Of a stretch of DNA of 64,000 nt, positions 35,692-45,307 are shown piece after piece. The DNA is from Bacillota bacterium (GTDB lineage Bacteria; Bacillota; Clostridia; Lachnospirales; Lachnospiraceae), in NCBI GenBank assembly GCA_023439125.1, contig JAEXOU010000010.1, positions 1 to 64,000 on the forward strand, in the 5' to 3' direction. Each line of letters opens with the position of its first letter. Positions within the stretch are counted from its first letter, which is position 1. The notes under the pieces are model-generated. The model was not told the DNA's origin. It ran no database searches and worked only from the letters and a program-made list of their open reading frames with translations. The translations under genes and the position numbers were made by a program.

Positions 35692-35855
35692 AAGTTTCAC
35701 CTTCCACTGTCATCATATTTTCCTATATACCACAAATTACCGTATCAGAAAAACTTTTGTGTTAATCTAATACGATAATCTGTGGCTATTCTTAAACATT
35801 AACAATGCAACAGCTAGCTATGTAAAACTAATATGGGAATAGAATACTTTGAGAC

Positions 35856-37571
35856 TTAATATTTCCCAAATTCCGCATCACTTAATGCTATATTATGTTT
35901 CGGTACTCGAGTTTCTACATTTTCGTTTACTCTACTGTTAATATTTCTCTTCTTACTGGACATATTTTGAAGCATTGCAAGAACCTCTGGATTTAGCTCC
36001 TCACTCCTTTGAGACGCCCTGATATTTCTTAATTTGAATTTACTAACCATTTCCTTTAGAAGTTCAGCTTGACTTGAAAGCTCTTCACTTGCTGCAGCAC
36101 TTTCCTCAGAAGTCGCAGAATTCGTCTGAACTACATCTGATACCTGCATGATACCTTGATTGATTTGACTAATACCCGAAGCCTGCTCATTGGAAGCTGT
36201 AGCAATATCATGTACAAGAACGGCTACCTTTTCAATTTCATTTACGATTTCATCTAGTGAAACAGCAGTATCTTTTGCAATCTTTGTTCCACTCTCTGCT
36301 TTCTTTATAGAGCCTTCTATCATATCTGTTGTTTCTTTTGCTGCATTGGCTGAGCGAGCAGCGAGCGTTCTAACTTCTTCAGCTACAACTGCAAAACCTT
36401 TCCCATGTTGACCTGCTCTAGCCGCCTCAACTGCTGCGTTAAGTGCAAGAATGTTAGTCTGAAATGCGATATCATCAATTACTTTTATAATCTTAGATAT
36501 ATTACTTGAAGACTCGTTTATTTCTTCCATTGCCTTTAACATTTCCTTCATTTGAACATTGCCCTGCATTGCGTTGGATTTCGCTGTTCTTGCCAAATCA
36601 TTTGCTTGATTTGCGTTTCCTGCATTTAGCTTAGTTTGAGAAGAGATTTCTTCTAAGGATGCTGTCAATTCTTCAATCGAACTGGCCTGTTCTGTAGCAC
36701 CTTGTGAAAGTGCCATGCTTGAATCTGATACCTGACGTGCTCCAGTTGATACCTGTTCCGAGGCAGAATTTATATTTGACAAAACATCATTAAGATTATC
36801 TGTCATCCTCTTAAATGCATTTCCAAGTTCTCCAATCTCATCCTTGGATTTAATATCGATTGACACATCCAAATTACCATCAGCTATCTTATCGGCAACA
36901 CCTACTAGCTTATTTAATTGTTTACTCATCATATTTGCAATGATTAGACCAAGAGAGATTGCAAACACTATTCCCACTATAATAATGCAAATCATCATTA
37001 ATGTATGGCTAGCATAATTATCAGCATTTTCCTGTACTGCGAGCTCTGCTTGATTTGTATTGTAACTTACTAACTTATGTAAAGCTTCATCAGCATTTGT
37101 TGTTGCTTGAGTTACCTTGTCAAGCATCGCCAACGCCTCATCATATTGTTTGTTTTCTATCTTCTTCAGATTTTCATCAAGAACATCCCTATATATTGCA
37201 AGTATATCAACAACATTATTATATAAACTTCTAATTTCATTATCCTGCCCAATCGACTTTTCATATTCGGCTAAAAGTTCATTATCATTTATAATAACTT
37301 TATCGATACTATCTTTTCTTTCAATGAATTTCTCTGGATCTCTCTCATAAATAGCTAATACCTGATTAACATGAACATCCTGTAAGTTGATTTGAATATC
37401 TTTCAGGTCTTGTATTGGAATGAAATTACTGTTATACATATTTTCACTTCTGACATTAATCGTATTCATATTTCTAACACCAACTACACCTACAATGCCT
37501 GTTAAGACTGCAAGAATTATAAAACAACAAATAAGTTTTGAACGAATTTTCATATTATAGAACCACCTCAT
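35856..37571 (-). CDS. Methyl-accepting chemotaxis protein
   Basis: A 571-residue transmembrane receptor. The first membrane helix is at residues 12-32, followed by a four-helix-bundle sensor region (about 35-185), a second helix (about 190-212), a HAMP domain and the cytoplasmic signalling hairpin with the invariant tip IAFQTNILALNAAVEAARAGQHGKGFAVVAEEVRTLA. The C-terminus has no CheR-tethering pentapeptide. It is encoded inside the che operon, so it is probably the main receptor of this system. The ligand is unknown. Start 37571 follows GGAGG; a second ATG at 37553 is possible. Confidence 0.93.
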   Translation of the reverse strand: MRWFYNMKIRSKLICCFIILAVLTGIVGVVGVRNMNTINVRSENMYNSNFIPIQDLKDIQINLQDVHVNQVLAIYERDPEKFIERKDSIDKVIINDNELLAEYEKSIGQDNEIRSLYNNVVDILAIYRDVLDENLKKIENKQYDEALAMLDKVTQATTNADEALHKLVSYNTNQAELAVQENADNYASHTLMMICIIIVGIVFAISLGLIIANMMSKQLNKLVGVADKIADGNLDVSIDIKSKDEIGELGNAFKRMTDNLNDVLSNINSASEQVSTGARQVSDSSMALSQGATEQASSIEELTASLEEISSQTKLNAGNANQANDLARTAKSNAMQGNVQMKEMLKAMEEINESSSNISKIIKVIDDIAFQTNILALNAAVEAARAGQHGKGFAVVAEEVRTLAARSANAAKETTDMIEGSIKKAESGTKIAKDTAVSLDEIVNEIEKVAVLVHDIATASNEQASGISQINQGIMQVSDVVQTNSATSEESAAASEELSSQAELLKEMVSKFKLRNIRASQRSEELNPEVLAMLQNMSSKKRNINSRVNENVETRVPKHNIALSDAEFGKY

Positions 37572-37605
37572 GTAATTTACCCTCCTCTAAATTAGTATAT
37601 TAACA

Positions 37606-38100
37606 TCACATTACTCCGATTATATCTTCTAGTATTTCATCCGATAAAAGTTTTTCACAGTCAAGTAATAATTTAACATCATTACCTATTTCGCCTATTT
37701 TTTTTATATACCTATTATTTAACCCCATGCTCATCTGTGGTGGTTCAACAATATTTTGCTCTGGTATTGTAAGAACTTCTGAGACTCTATCTACTACAAG
37801 ACCAATTGATATATTTTTTATATCAACTACGATTACACAGGTTCTATCATTATATTCTCTTGGCTCCTTCTTAAAACGAATCCTTACATCCATGATTGGT
37901 ATAATCTTTCCTCTCAGATTAATAATACCTTTTACATACTCTGGTAACTCCGGAATTTCAGTAATTTCCTGTATACCGATAATTTCTGTAACATATTTTA
38001 TTTCGATTCCATAGCTTTCTTTATCCAATGAGAAGGTTAAAAATCTTCCTTTCTGAGTATCTTCTTCTCTCTCAATAGAAAAATCAGTACGATTGTCCAT
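37606..38100 (-). CDS. cheW: Chemotaxis coupling protein CheW
   Basis: Adaptor linking receptors to CheA in the chemosensory array. A single CheW domain: LTFSLDKESYGIEIKYVTEIIG at the start, then LRGKIIPIMDVRIRF and the C-terminal VVDRVSEVLTIPEQNI. 164 residues, normal. It follows cheA by 30 bp and precedes the MCP gene. AAGGAG lies before the ATG at 38100. Confidence 0.95.
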   Translation of the reverse strand: MDNRTDFSIEREEDTQKGRFLTFSLDKESYGIEIKYVTEIIGIQEITEIPELPEYVKGIINLRGKIIPIMDVRIRFKKEPREYNDRTCVIVVDIKNISIGLVVDRVSEVLTIPEQNIVEPPQMSMGLNNRYIKKIGEIGNDVKLLLDCEKLLSDEILEDIIGVM

Positions 38101-38130
38101 AGTTCATCTCCTTTCTCTAGTTGTATTTTT

Positions 38131-40212
38131 CTAATTATTAATCAGACCAGCAACATCAATTATTAGGCTAATTCTTCCGTCTCCTAATAATGTACAACCT
38201 GATATACCCTTAACCTTCTTGAATTTTTGAATGTATTCAGGTAATACTTTGACAACTACCTGTTGTTGTCCCAAAAGCTCGTCAGCAAAAATACAGAGTG
38301 TTTTATCCTCATGTTCCACCATGATAATAATTCCATTCGTAAAATCTATAACACTCGAATTTACTTTGTATAACTTGTGTAGCCTAAGTATTGAATAACA
38401 TTCACCCCTTACCATAATCATTTCATTTCCATCTGGATCTGTTATAATATCCCTTTCTCTTGGTCTTATGGATTCTTTGATTGATATCGTAGGTATTGTA
38501 TAACAGGACATGCCAACTTTGATATTCATCCCATCGATAATTGCTAAGGTCAATGGAATTTTCAACGTGATTGTTGTACCTTTGTTAATAACACTATCAA
38601 CTGATATCGAACCACCAATCATTTCGATATTCTTTGATACTACATCCATCCCTACACCACGACCTGAGAATTCAGATACAACATCCTTCGTGGAGAATCC
38701 TGGTAGTAATATAAGATTATATATTTCCTTATCCGTCATTTCATCCTCATTCTTATAAATCAAGCCACTCTTTCTTGCCTTCTCAAGGATTTTATCTTTA
38801 TTAAGTCCTCTACCATCATCTTTAACAATAATTAATACATCACTTCCCGCATTTTTAGCTTCTATCGTAATGGTACCTGTTTTTTGTTTATCCAATGATG
38901 TTCGGTCCTCAGCTGTTTCAATTCCATGGTCAACTGCATTCCTTACCAGATGCATAAGGGGATCAGAAATATGTTCAATTATATTTTTATCTACCTCGGT
39001 TTCCTCTCCGATTATCTCAAGTTCAACCTCCTTTCCAAGTTTTTTGCACATATCTCGGACAATTCGATGCATCTTAAAAAAGGTTGCAGATAGTGGAACC
39101 ATTCGAATCGACATTACTAAGTCTTGTATTTCATCACTTATTTTACTTAATTGCCTTGCAGCTTTCTGGAAGTTATCCAGTTCTAAACCTTGTAAATCTG
39201 GATTCTGTATCACCATCTCTTTCGAAATAACCATCTCTCCAACTAAATCCATTAGCTTGTCCAATTTTGGTACACTAACGCTGATAATACTCTGGGTTGT
39301 CGAAGATACTTGTTTCTCTCGATCATGTTCAACGTTGTCTACTTTATGTAATTCAGGAATTTTGATTGGACTACTTAGCGGGATATCAAACCCATCCTTA
39401 CTTACTTGCTTCTTATCATTTAATTTCTTATACTCATCATCATTTTCTAGTTGTACCAAACTAAATTCTTTAAGAAATATCGTTTGCATAAAGAATTCAT
39501 ATAAATTTTCATACGTATCATCTGATTTAAAGTATATTTGGAAACCCTGATTACGAATAATCTCAATACTACAATCATTATCAATAATGTCCTCAGGAAG
39601 GAAATAATAATCATTCGTAATCTCTTTTAGATTATGAATAATTGTATAAGCACGAATGTTTTCCATTTCACATCCATCTTCAAAGTAAATAACGGCTTTG
39701 TATGTATTACCGAAAACTGTTGTTATACTTTTATCCTGCATAACATAATATTGTTGTTTTTTTTCTGATTGATTCACTTTCTCTGAAACAGGACTATTAT
39801 TCTCTGCTCTTAATCCAATCAAAAACTCTCTCAATGCCTCTATTAAATCAACTGGAGTTTCAGCTAAATAATCACCACTTTTTATCTTATCTACTTCAAT
39901 CTTAATATAATCAATACCTTCTAATACAAAATCAGAAAGTTTTGAACAATCAATATACTTTGGTTTCTCTTCACGCAGGTAATAAAATATATCTTCCATG
40001 GCATGTGAAAGAGTGGAAATATCAGTAAACATCATCATAGCGGAGGAACCTTTTATTGTATGCATAATTCGAAATATTTCATTAATTGCATCTGGAGTAA
40101 AACAACTTCCTCTTTCACTTGTTAAAATAATCTGCTCCAGTTGCTCAATTAATTGTGTTGTTTCAAATAGGAACATATCAAGCATAGGTTCATTTGAGTA
40201 TAGATCAGACAT
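38131..40212 (-). CDS. cheA: Chemotaxis histidine kinase CheA
   Basis: Receptor-controlled kinase that phosphorylates CheY and CheB. P1 (HPt) has the phospho-His in IMHTIKGSSAMM (about residue 52). A P2-like region follows (about 160-260), then the P3 dimerisation helices, the P4 ATPase domain with HLVRNAVDHGIE, IVKDDGRGLN and GRGVGMDVV, and the CheW-like P5. 693 residues, normal for Firmicutes. AGGAGGTG lies before the ATG at 40212. It sits between cheY and cheW. Confidence 0.96.
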   Translation of the reverse strand: MSDLYSNEPMLDMFLFETTQLIEQLEQIILTSERGSCFTPDAINEIFRIMHTIKGSSAMMMFTDISTLSHAMEDIFYYLREEKPKYIDCSKLSDFVLEGIDYIKIEVDKIKSGDYLAETPVDLIEALREFLIGLRAENNSPVSEKVNQSEKKQQYYVMQDKSITTVFGNTYKAVIYFEDGCEMENIRAYTIIHNLKEITNDYYFLPEDIIDNDCSIEIIRNQGFQIYFKSDDTYENLYEFFMQTIFLKEFSLVQLENDDEYKKLNDKKQVSKDGFDIPLSSPIKIPELHKVDNVEHDREKQVSSTTQSIISVSVPKLDKLMDLVGEMVISKEMVIQNPDLQGLELDNFQKAARQLSKISDEIQDLVMSIRMVPLSATFFKMHRIVRDMCKKLGKEVELEIIGEETEVDKNIIEHISDPLMHLVRNAVDHGIETAEDRTSLDKQKTGTITIEAKNAGSDVLIIVKDDGRGLNKDKILEKARKSGLIYKNEDEMTDKEIYNLILLPGFSTKDVVSEFSGRGVGMDVVSKNIEMIGGSISVDSVINKGTTITLKIPLTLAIIDGMNIKVGMSCYTIPTISIKESIRPRERDIITDPDGNEMIMVRGECYSILRLHKLYKVNSSVIDFTNGIIIMVEHEDKTLCIFADELLGQQQVVVKVLPEYIQKFKKVKGISGCTLLGDGRISLIIDVAGLINN

Positions 40213-40234
40213 TAGTTCACCTCCTTATTATGAT

Positions 40235-40597
40235 TTAGACTTCAAGAACTTTTTTAACCGTATTAATTAATTGTTCTTCTTTAAATGGTTTTACTACAAA
40301 AGATTTCGCACCATTAATTATAGCTTCTCTCACCATACTCTCCTGTCCCATCGCTGTAACCATGATAACCCTTGCATTTGCATCCTTATTTGTAATCACC
40401 TTTAATGCTTCAAGACCTGACATTTCTGGCATTGTGATGTCAAGTGTAACTACGTCAGGCTTAAGCTCTACAAATTTCTTAACACCTTCTAATCCGTTAG
40501 CTGCCTCCCCTACGATTTCAAACCCGCCTTTCTCAAGTGCTGTCCGAATCGCTAGCCTCATAAAAGAAGTATCATCTACAATAAGTACCTTTTTCAT
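40235..40597 (-). CDS. cheY: Chemotaxis response regulator CheY
   Basis: A 120-residue single-domain receiver. VDDTSFMR (acidic pocket), VTLDITMPEMSG (phospho-Asp near residue 54), MVTAMG (Thr) and VVKPFKEEQ (Lys). The frame is open to 40681, but the ATG at 40597 with GGAGGT 6 bp upstream gives the canonical MKKVLIVDD start. It is the first che gene, 77 bp after the TetR regulator gene. Without flagellar genes nearby, motor control is likely but not proven. Confidence 0.93.
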   Translation of the reverse strand: MKKVLIVDDTSFMRLAIRTALEKGGFEIVGEAANGLEGVKKFVELKPDVVTLDITMPEMSGLEALKVITNKDANARVIMVTAMGQESMVREAIINGAKSFVVKPFKEEQLINTVKKVLEV

Positions 40598-40673
40598 ATA
40601 GACCTCCATCTTCAAGAAAATTACTACTATAACCCCCTTGATAACCAAGTGTAATATAAATCTTGTGTAATAA

Positions 40674-41261
40674 CTAAACACTAAATGAAGCTAAAAGTGC
40701 TTTCATTGTTGTTAGAGTTTTTTCCTTAAGCGAAAAATTTCGATCATTGATTCGCCATAAAAGAGAAATCTCTCGACAGCCACCACATATTAATTGTGTT
40801 ATGCTGTCACTATCAACCTCTTGTCTTAATTCACCCACTTTTTGCGCATCCTCTACTAAACTCCGAATAAATTGGAATCGATTATTAACAATGGATTTCA
40901 CTTTGTCAGTCAATTCAGGTTCATAATTCAGAACATCCATTAATTGCATAATTGATGTGATGCCTGGGTAATTTTCGTAATACTCAACAGATGAACTTAT
41001 TAGAAATACGATAGCTTCTACAGGTTTGATATTTTTTAGTTTAGTTGTTAAAAAAATATCCTCATCAAACTGAGAAAAATAATCCAAGACCGCAAGCAGT
41101 AACTCATTCTTACTTTTGTAGTGCCGGAATAGAGTGGCTTCTGACACACCTTGCCTTTTGGCTATTTCTCTTGTTGATAAACCCTGTATACCTAATTCAT
41201 CTAGTATTTCAATTGTAGTTATTATTAGTCGATCTCTTCTGTGCAAAATATTATTATTCAT
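40674..41261 (-). CDS. TetR-family transcriptional regulator
   Basis: A 195-residue TetR-type repressor. The N-terminal helix-turn-helix (about residues 10-55) reads GIQGLSTREIAKRQGVSEATLFRHYKSKNELLLAVLDYF; the C-terminal ligand and dimer domain is variable, and the effector cannot be guessed. AGGAG lies 6 bp before the ATG at 41261. Its own promoter is an exact sigma-A consensus with a palindrome at the likely transcription start, suggesting autorepression. Likely targets are itself, the ABC exporter genes upstream or the che operon downstream. Confidence 0.9.
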   Translation of the reverse strand: MNNNILHRRDRLIITTIEILDELGIQGLSTREIAKRQGVSEATLFRHYKSKNELLLAVLDYFSQFDEDIFLTTKLKNIKPVEAIVFLISSSVEYYENYPGITSIMQLMDVLNYEPELTDKVKSIVNNRFQFIRSLVEDAQKVGELRQEVDSDSITQLICGGCREISLLWRINDRNFSLKEKTLTTMKALLASFSV

Positions 41262-41275
41262 ATTTGTCTCCTACC

Positions 41276-41290
41276 GTAGTGATCACTTAC
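41276..41290. promoter_or_regulatory. Probable TetR operator
   Basis: GTAGTGATCACTTAC is a near-perfect palindrome with the fully symmetric core AGTGATCACT. It lies 4 bp downstream of the -10 box of the TetR gene, just upstream of its ribosome-binding site, a typical place for an autorepression operator. Confidence 0.6.
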
Positions 41291-41294
41291 ATAC

Positions 41295-41323
41295 ATTATA
41301 GATGGTAATTATTAACTTGTCAA
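41295..41323 (-). promoter_or_regulatory. Consensus promoter of the TetR gene
   Basis: On the minus strand TTGACA (41318-41323), exactly 17 bp, TATAAT (41295-41300): a full match to the sigma-A consensus. Confidence 0.85.
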
Positions 41324-41381
41324 TATTTTGTTTTTTATGTAATTTTTTATATTTTTTTGTCGACATATCCCATCCTTATTA

Positions 41382-41529
41382 GAACAAAAGTGTGCTTCGC
41401 ACACTCTCACGAGCAACACTTTGCAAGCACAGCTTTTGTTCCGCGCCGTAGCGTAGCGTAAGTGCGCATCCTGCGGAGCATTTTTTTATATATTAGGAAA
41501 TTCAGAGGAATTACCTAATATATAAAAAA
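41382..41529. repeat. Dispersed repeat with AGAG-loop hairpin, copy 2
   Basis: GAACAAAAG ... CTTTTGTTC arms (41382-41441) enclose a GTGTGC-TTC-GCACAC hairpin. The CGCCGTAGCGTAGCGTA block shared with 24330 follows. It ends in a perfect 16-bp outer stem (41482-41497 with 41514-41529) around AATTC-AGAG-GAATT. It fills the gap between the ABC exporter and the TetR gene and may act as a terminator. 41530-41624 shows nothing else. Confidence 0.7.
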
Positions 41530-41624
41530 AGCTTGTGTATTAACTACACAAACTTTTCCTTGCCATAAAATGAAGAACCACACTTTATGAGTTTATCTGT
41601 TTCCATTATTAGCTGATCGATTTG

Positions 41625-43412
41625 CTACTGAAATTGTGATGAATATAGCTCATAGTAGAAACCTTTTTTCAACATCAATTGTTGATGTGTACCTTGTTCC
41701 ACAATATTCCCTTGGTCAACTACTAAAATATTATCTGCATTTTGAATCGTTGATAATCGGTGAGCAATCACAAAACATGTTTTATTCGTCATTAAATTAC
41801 GCATCGCTTTTTGTATTTGGATTTCTGTTCGCGTATCCACATTCGATGTTGCTTCATCTAGTATCAGCATCTTAGCATCTAATAACATCGCTCTTGCTAT
41901 TGTTAAGAGTTGTTTCTGCCCCTTTGAGATATTCGTACCCTCATCACTTAATATCGTTTGATACCCTTGTGGAAGTTTTTCAATAAAAGAATGTATTTTA
42001 GCTGCTTTTGCTACTTGCACCACTTCTTCCATTGTTGCATCAGGTTTTCCATAAGCAATATTTTCAAAAATCGTACCTGTAAACAACCAAGTATCCTGTA
42101 ATACCATAGCATATGCTTTTCTAAGGCTCTTACGGGTGATGTCACGATTTTCAACCCTATCTACATAGATATTACCATCCTCAACATCATAAAAACGCAT
42201 TAGCAGATTGATTATCGTTGTCTTTCCTGCACCAGTAGGCCCTACAATTGCGATTAGACTACCTTGTTTTGCGTCCAAATTCAAGTGTTTTAATATCATC
42301 TTCTCTTTCGAGTATCCAAATGACACATCCTTAATTCCTACATTGCCAACTACATTCGTTAATTCAACAGCGCCATAGATATCTTCTGTTTCCACTGGTT
42401 CTTCCAGTACTCGAAAGATTCGTTCAGCAGCTGTCAAAGCTGATTGTAATTCACTAGTAATATTTGCTATCTCATTGATTGGGCCTGAAAATTTTCTAGA
42501 ATATAATACAAAGGAGGATATATCACCTAAAGTCAATCTTTGGTATAAATAAAGGATCGCTCCTACAACCGTTACTAAAGTTAGAGATATGTTGTTAATA
42601 AAAATGACATTAGGTCCAACAATACTTGCTTCATAGTCTGCATCATAATATGCATCCACAGCTTCCTTATTCATAACATCAAAACGTTGTATCATCACAT
42701 CTTCTTTCGCATATGCAGCAATCGTCTTTTGACCACTTACCAATTCCTCCACACAGCCATTCAACTCACCAAGTTTCTCCGAACGTTTTTTAAAGAGAGG
42801 TCTTGTTCTTTTTGCCATCTGTTTTGTATAGATAAATGACATAGGAAGCGTGATTAACGTAACTAATACTAAACTTGGTGAAATCATTAGCATCATAGCA
42901 AATGAACCTACTACAGTAATCAAGCTTGCTATAATTTGAACCAAGTCTGTCGACATCGAAGTATTAATCACGTCAATATCATATGAGATTCGGCTAATGA
43001 TATCGCCAGATTGGTTTCGGTCAAAGTATCCTACTGGAAGTTCCATTAGCTTAGAAAAAACATCATTTCTCATCTTTTTAACTATCTTTTGAGATAGATG
43101 CAACATGAGAACTGATAATATATAGGATAAAATGGAAGAAAAAACATAGAACCCTATCATAAGTGCTGCGTATTGAAGCACTTTATTAATCTTAACTGCT
43201 TGAAACCCAGGAGTAATTAAATCAATCGCTTTTCCAGAAAGCATAGGTCCAATTAAGGCAAATAAATTGCTTCCTATCGCAAGTATGATCGCCAAGATAA
43301 GTAAACCCCAATAATGTCGTAGATACGACCACAAGCCAAGTAATACTTTTTTCATATCTCTAGGTTTCTCAGTTTTTGTAGATAGTTTTGATTTTGTATG
43401 TTGCATGATCAT
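41625..43412 (-). CDS. ABC exporter half-transporter B
   Basis: A 595-residue type IV ABC exporter subunit: six membrane helices (about residues 30-330) followed by an ATPase domain. Walker A GPTGAGKTTI and Walker B MLILDEATSNVD are intact with the catalytic Glu, but the signature motif is altered to ISKGQKQ rather than LSGGQ. With its neighbour it forms a heterodimer in which one ATP site is degenerate, as in BmrCD or TM287/288. Its start ATG overlaps the stop codon of the upstream gene (TAATG). Substrate unknown; multidrug or lipid export is usual for the family. Confidence 0.92.
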   Translation of the reverse strand: MIMQHTKSKLSTKTEKPRDMKKVLLGLWSYLRHYWGLLILAIILAIGSNLFALIGPMLSGKAIDLITPGFQAVKINKVLQYAALMIGFYVFSSILSYILSVLMLHLSQKIVKKMRNDVFSKLMELPVGYFDRNQSGDIISRISYDIDVINTSMSTDLVQIIASLITVVGSFAMMLMISPSLVLVTLITLPMSFIYTKQMAKRTRPLFKKRSEKLGELNGCVEELVSGQKTIAAYAKEDVMIQRFDVMNKEAVDAYYDADYEASIVGPNVIFINNISLTLVTVVGAILYLYQRLTLGDISSFVLYSRKFSGPINEIANITSELQSALTAAERIFRVLEEPVETEDIYGAVELTNVVGNVGIKDVSFGYSKEKMILKHLNLDAKQGSLIAIVGPTGAGKTTIINLLMRFYDVEDGNIYVDRVENRDITRKSLRKAYAMVLQDTWLFTGTIFENIAYGKPDATMEEVVQVAKAAKIHSFIEKLPQGYQTILSDEGTNISKGQKQLLTIARAMLLDAKMLILDEATSNVDTRTEIQIQKAMRNLMTNKTCFVIAHRLSTIQNADNILVVDQGNIVEQGTHQQLMLKKGFYYELYSSQFQ

Positions 43413-45139
43413 TACTTAACACCTCCCATCTGAGACTCATAGATCTCACGATATATACTACAGGTATCAAGTAATTCTTCATGTGTTCCATATCCTATCT
43501 CTTCGCCGTCTTCTAGTACAAGAACACGATCCATATGCATAACTGAACTAACCCTCTGCGCAATTGTTATCACAGTAGTATTCGGAAAATCATTGCTTAT
43601 ATACTCTCTTAATTTTGCATCCGTTTTATAATCAAGCGCAGATGAGGAATCATCTAAGATTAAAATCGAAGGTTGGTTGGCTAATGCACGTGCGATTAAT
43701 ATACGTTGTTTTTGTCCTCCACTTAGGTTAGCACCTTTAATGGCCGCTTCAAAATCATACGTATCTTCTTTTTCTTGAATAAACTCTTCTGCACATGCTC
43801 TTATAGCAGCTCGTTTCACTTCATCTCGTGATAAATCCCGGCCAAATGAAATATTCTCATAAAGTGATTCTGCAAAAATCATGTCATTTTGAAATACTGT
43901 ACCAAACATTCCTCGTAACTTTTCTAATGGATACGTTTTAATGTTTCTACCATCGATGTTGATAACCCCACTGTTAATATCATAAAATCTCATCAACAGA
44001 TTTACGATTGTAGTTTTTCCACTACCAGTTGCACCAATAATTCCAAGAGATTCTCCCTTTTTTAATTGAAAAGAGACATTTTTTATACAGTATTTATTAT
44101 CGTCTTTCGCATAGGAGAAGGAAACATTATTAAATTCAATATAATAATCTGATTTGGAAACATCTGATTTTACACCATCTTCTTTTATGACTAAATCCTG
44201 TTCTGTTTCAAGCAATTCTCTCATACGCTTTGCTGACGCCCCGGCTTTGGAATAAACGACAAATAGTCGATTCATCATCATCATAGCATTTAAAATCATT
44301 GTAAAATAAGATAGAAAAGCAATAATTTTACCCGGTTGCATCTGTCCAGCATTTACACGATAGGCACCTACAATTACTACCACAGCTAAACCTACATTGA
44401 GTAACAAGTTCATCAGTGGGCTAGAAAGCGCCATTACCATACCTGCTTTCGTCTCACTGTTGGAAACAGCTTCACTATTTTGTTGAAAACGCCCTTTTTC
44501 ATACTCTGTTTTCGATAATGCTTTAATTACTCGGATTCCAGCAATATTTTCACGAATGGTTTGTATCATCGTATCCGTATTATGTTGCATTGCAGTGTAC
44601 ATTGGAATACCTTTTTTCGAAATATAATAAATCACAAATGCTAACAAAGGTAATGTTGCAACTAGTACAAGAGTCAGTGCCCAATCAAGTGTAGAAGTAA
44701 GCACGATACCTCCGACCAATATAATTGGAGCTCGTACTCCGAAGCGTTGCATCATGCCAATCATTAGATGTATATTATATGAATCCGATGTGATTCGTGA
44801 TATTAATGATGGTATCGTGAACTGGTCTACTTGAGCTCCAGATAAATAACAAATTTTCTCAAAAGAATCATGTCGTAACCTTTCCGTTGTATCTCTAGCA
44901 ACTTTGGATGCCATACGATTTGCTATGATATTAAAGATTCTCGCAATCAAAGCCAATATAAACATAATGCCACCCCATACGATAACATATGAAATCTTTC
45001 CATGTGGAATGACATCATCCAGAATATAAGCTAATACCCAAGGCAATCCTAAGTCAGCAAATGTTCCTAGAATCTTAATAATGAGTCCACCTAACATCCC
45101 AAAATAATATGGTTTTAAATATTGAAATACACATTTCAT
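43412..45139 (-). CDS. ABC exporter half-transporter A
   Basis: A 575-residue partner subunit with six membrane helices (about residues 15-300) and an ATPase domain. Walker A GATGSGKTTIV and the signature LSGGQKQR are canonical. Walker B reads LILDDSSSALD, with Asp where the catalytic Glu should be. Together with the altered signature of subunit B this gives one consensus and one degenerate ATP site, the pattern of asymmetric heterodimeric exporters. Translation is coupled to subunit B by a 1-bp overlap. A TetR regulator gene lies downstream. Confidence 0.93.
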   Translation of the reverse strand: MKCVFQYLKPYYFGMLGGLIIKILGTFADLGLPWVLAYILDDVIPHGKISYVIVWGGIMFILALIARIFNIIANRMASKVARDTTERLRHDSFEKICYLSGAQVDQFTIPSLISRITSDSYNIHLMIGMMQRFGVRAPIILVGGIVLTSTLDWALTLVLVATLPLLAFVIYYISKKGIPMYTAMQHNTDTMIQTIRENIAGIRVIKALSKTEYEKGRFQQNSEAVSNSETKAGMVMALSSPLMNLLLNVGLAVVVIVGAYRVNAGQMQPGKIIAFLSYFTMILNAMMMMNRLFVVYSKAGASAKRMRELLETEQDLVIKEDGVKSDVSKSDYYIEFNNVSFSYAKDDNKYCIKNVSFQLKKGESLGIIGATGSGKTTIVNLLMRFYDINSGVINIDGRNIKTYPLEKLRGMFGTVFQNDMIFAESLYENISFGRDLSRDEVKRAAIRACAEEFIQEKEDTYDFEAAIKGANLSGGQKQRILIARALANQPSILILDDSSSALDYKTDAKLREYISNDFPNTTVITIAQRVSSVMHMDRVLVLEDGEEIGYGTHEELLDTCSIYREIYESQMGGVK

Positions 45140-45220
45140 ATCTATAATCCTCAGTTTCTTCCGTTTGTACTGTGTACATAATAGCAGTATATGATTTATG
45201 TTATAGGAAATTCAAGGCTA

Positions 45221-45307
45221 TTAACGATTAAGGTCATATAAGTACTTATCAATCAATTTCCATTCGTCATTTTGCACGTCAATAGACTTGCTGAGTATGT
45301 TTATCAT
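45221..45307 (-). other. Possible 28-codon small ORF inside a dispersed repeat
   Basis: On the minus strand AGGAGG, then 6 bp, then ATG opens a 28-codon frame (MINILSKSIDVQNDEW...). The ribosome-binding site and the first codons are part of the repeated element shared with 6342 (TTAGGAGTATGGGATG). In copy 1 the frame ends after 10 codons and in copy 2 it is broken, so coding is doubtful. It may be a remnant of a larger gene. Confidence 0.25.

Noticed and set aside
38870..39550. A 226-codon rightward frame
   Set aside because: It is fully antisense to cheA and has no family signature; long antisense frames are common opposite AT-rich clostridial genes.
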